Shown here piece by piece: positions 5,618 to 6,074 of a stretch of 6,074 bases of DNA (positions are counted from its first letter, which is position 1; every line of letters starts with the position of its first letter). The translations under genes were made by a program, and so were the position numbers. The DNA lies in contig CAJXJM010000165.1 of NCBI GenBank assembly GCA_913054205.1, positions 1-6,074 on the forward strand. The letters are read 5' to 3'. The notes under the pieces are model-generated. The model was not told where the DNA came from and did not search any database. It saw only the letters and a list, made by a program, of their open reading frames with translations. Source of the DNA: an uncultured Rhodospirillaceae bacterium. GTDB taxonomy: Bacteria; Pseudomonadota; Alphaproteobacteria; Rhodospirillales; UBA2165.

Positions 5618-6074
5618 AGCGACGGTAGGTGAAGTTATAGCCGCATTCCTGGAAGAATGCGGTGTCGGAGCTGCTTTTGGGGTGATCTCAATCCACAACA
5701 TGCCGTTCCTGGATGCTATTGGAAAACGCGGTAAAATTCGCTATGTAGCGGCGCGCGGCGAAGCGGGTGCCGTCAATATGGCTGATGCCTACGCACGGGT
5801 CGGTCGGCGATTAGGCGTCGCTTTTACCAGCACCGGTGTTGCTGCCGGCAACGCCGCCGGCTCTATGGTTGAAGCTCAAACAGCGGGGACGCCGTTGCTT
5901 CATATCACCGGTCAGATCGAAACACCGCATCTCGATAAAAACCACTCCTACATCCACGAGGCGCGTGATCAGCTTACGATGTTAAAGGCGGTTTCCAAAA
6001 AGGCCTACCGGGTGACGGCGGCAGAAACCGCACTCGATGTTTTTAAGGAAGCTGTGTGCGCGGCGCTGACGGCG
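5607..6074 (+). CDS. TPP-dependent enzyme (acetolactate synthase / benzoylformate decarboxylase superfamily), N-terminal part
   Basis: The frame is open from the ATG at 5607 to the window end, giving 156 residues. Family members are about 530-600 residues, so only the N-terminal pyrimidine-binding domain is seen. E52 in AARGEAGAVNMADAYAR is the conserved glutamate that activates the TPP aminopyrimidine. FGVISIHNMPFLDAI (24-38) matches the G-V-x-x-x-x-N opening motif, and GTPLLHITGQIET (94-106) and HEARDQLTMLKAVSKKAYRV (117-136) match later segments of this domain. Enzymes of this fold decarboxylate 2-oxo acids, ligate aldehydes or hydrolyse cyclic diketones (IolD, cyclohexane-1,2-dione hydrolase). 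Which applies here depends on the missing C-terminal domains. Co-expression with the degenerate SDR is strongly implied by the overlap. It is probably not the biosynthetic IlvB, because no ilvN-like gene or branched-chain context is present within the window. Confidence 0.9.
   Translation, partial: MSDKATVGEVIAAFLEECGVGAAFGVISIHNMPFLDAIGKRGKIRYVAARGEAGAVNMADAYARVGRRLGVAFTSTGVAAGNAAGSMVEAQTAGTPLLHITGQIETPHLDKNHSYIHEARDQLTMLKAVSKKAYRVTAAETALDVFKEAVCAALTA

Noticed and set aside
5641..5662. 8-bp inverted repeat CCGCATTC / GAATGCGG near the start of the TPP-enzyme gene
   Set aside because: It lies 34 bases into the gene and could fold, but its length is at chance level and it does not cover the ribosome binding site.
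5607..6074. TPP enzyme as biosynthetic acetolactate synthase (ilvB)
   Set aside because: Only the N-terminal domain is visible, and the catabolic neighbourhood without branched-chain genes makes a biosynthetic role unlikely.
1..6074. Mobile element, defence system, CRISPR array, tRNA or riboswitch
   Set aside because: All of the window is accounted for by metabolic, transport and regulatory genes with gaps of 30 bases or less; no transposase, terminal repeats, repeat-spacer pattern or tRNA-like sequence was seen.

Overview
The window reads as the inside of one plus-strand catabolic operon from a Gram-negative bacterium. Base composition looks balanced, near half G+C by eye. The gene content (NitT/TauT-type ABC uptake, Rieske oxygenase, paired SDRs, IclR regulator, TPP enzyme) and protein style suggest a proteobacterium, most likely alphaproteobacterial. 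That placement is an inference from protein flavour and has low confidence.

Layout: eight genes, all on the plus strand, with no gap longer than about 30 bases. (1) 2-685 is the 3'-terminal part of an ABC transporter permease of the SsuC/TauC type. (2) 710-1774 is a Rieske-type non-heme iron oxygenase alpha subunit. (3) 1780-2529 is a classical SDR dehydrogenase with an intact active site. (4) 2560-3099 is a small cupin. (5) 3119-3982 is an alpha/beta hydrolase with a full catalytic triad. (6) 3975-4814 is an IclR-family regulator. (7) 4811-5617 is an SDR-fold protein whose catalytic Tyr and Lys are both replaced. (8) 5607-6074 is the N-terminal part of a TPP-dependent enzyme of the acetolactate synthase/benzoylformate decarboxylase superfamily, cut by the window end. 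Genes 1-5 are separated by 5-30 bases, each with its own ribosome binding site of varying strength. Genes 5-8 overlap one another by 4 to 11 bases and are probably translationally coupled.

A consistent reading is uptake of a small, probably anionic or aromatic/cyclic substrate by the ABC transporter. The Rieske enzyme would then oxygenate or demethylate it, the first SDR would oxidise the resulting alcohol or diol, and the alpha/beta hydrolase would cleave a C-C, ester or lactone bond. The TPP enzyme would act on a 2-oxo acid or diketone intermediate. The cupin and the degenerate SDR have no assignable reaction. The IclR protein probably controls the operon in response to a substrate or intermediate. 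I cannot name the substrate, and I do not recognise this gene combination as a characterised pathway. The Rieske reductase/ferredoxin, the transporter ATPase and binding protein, and the operon promoter and terminator all lie outside the window. I see no RNA gene, mobile element, CRISPR array, promoter or terminator. The most notable non-coding structure is a perfect 13-bp inverted repeat inside the hydrolase gene.
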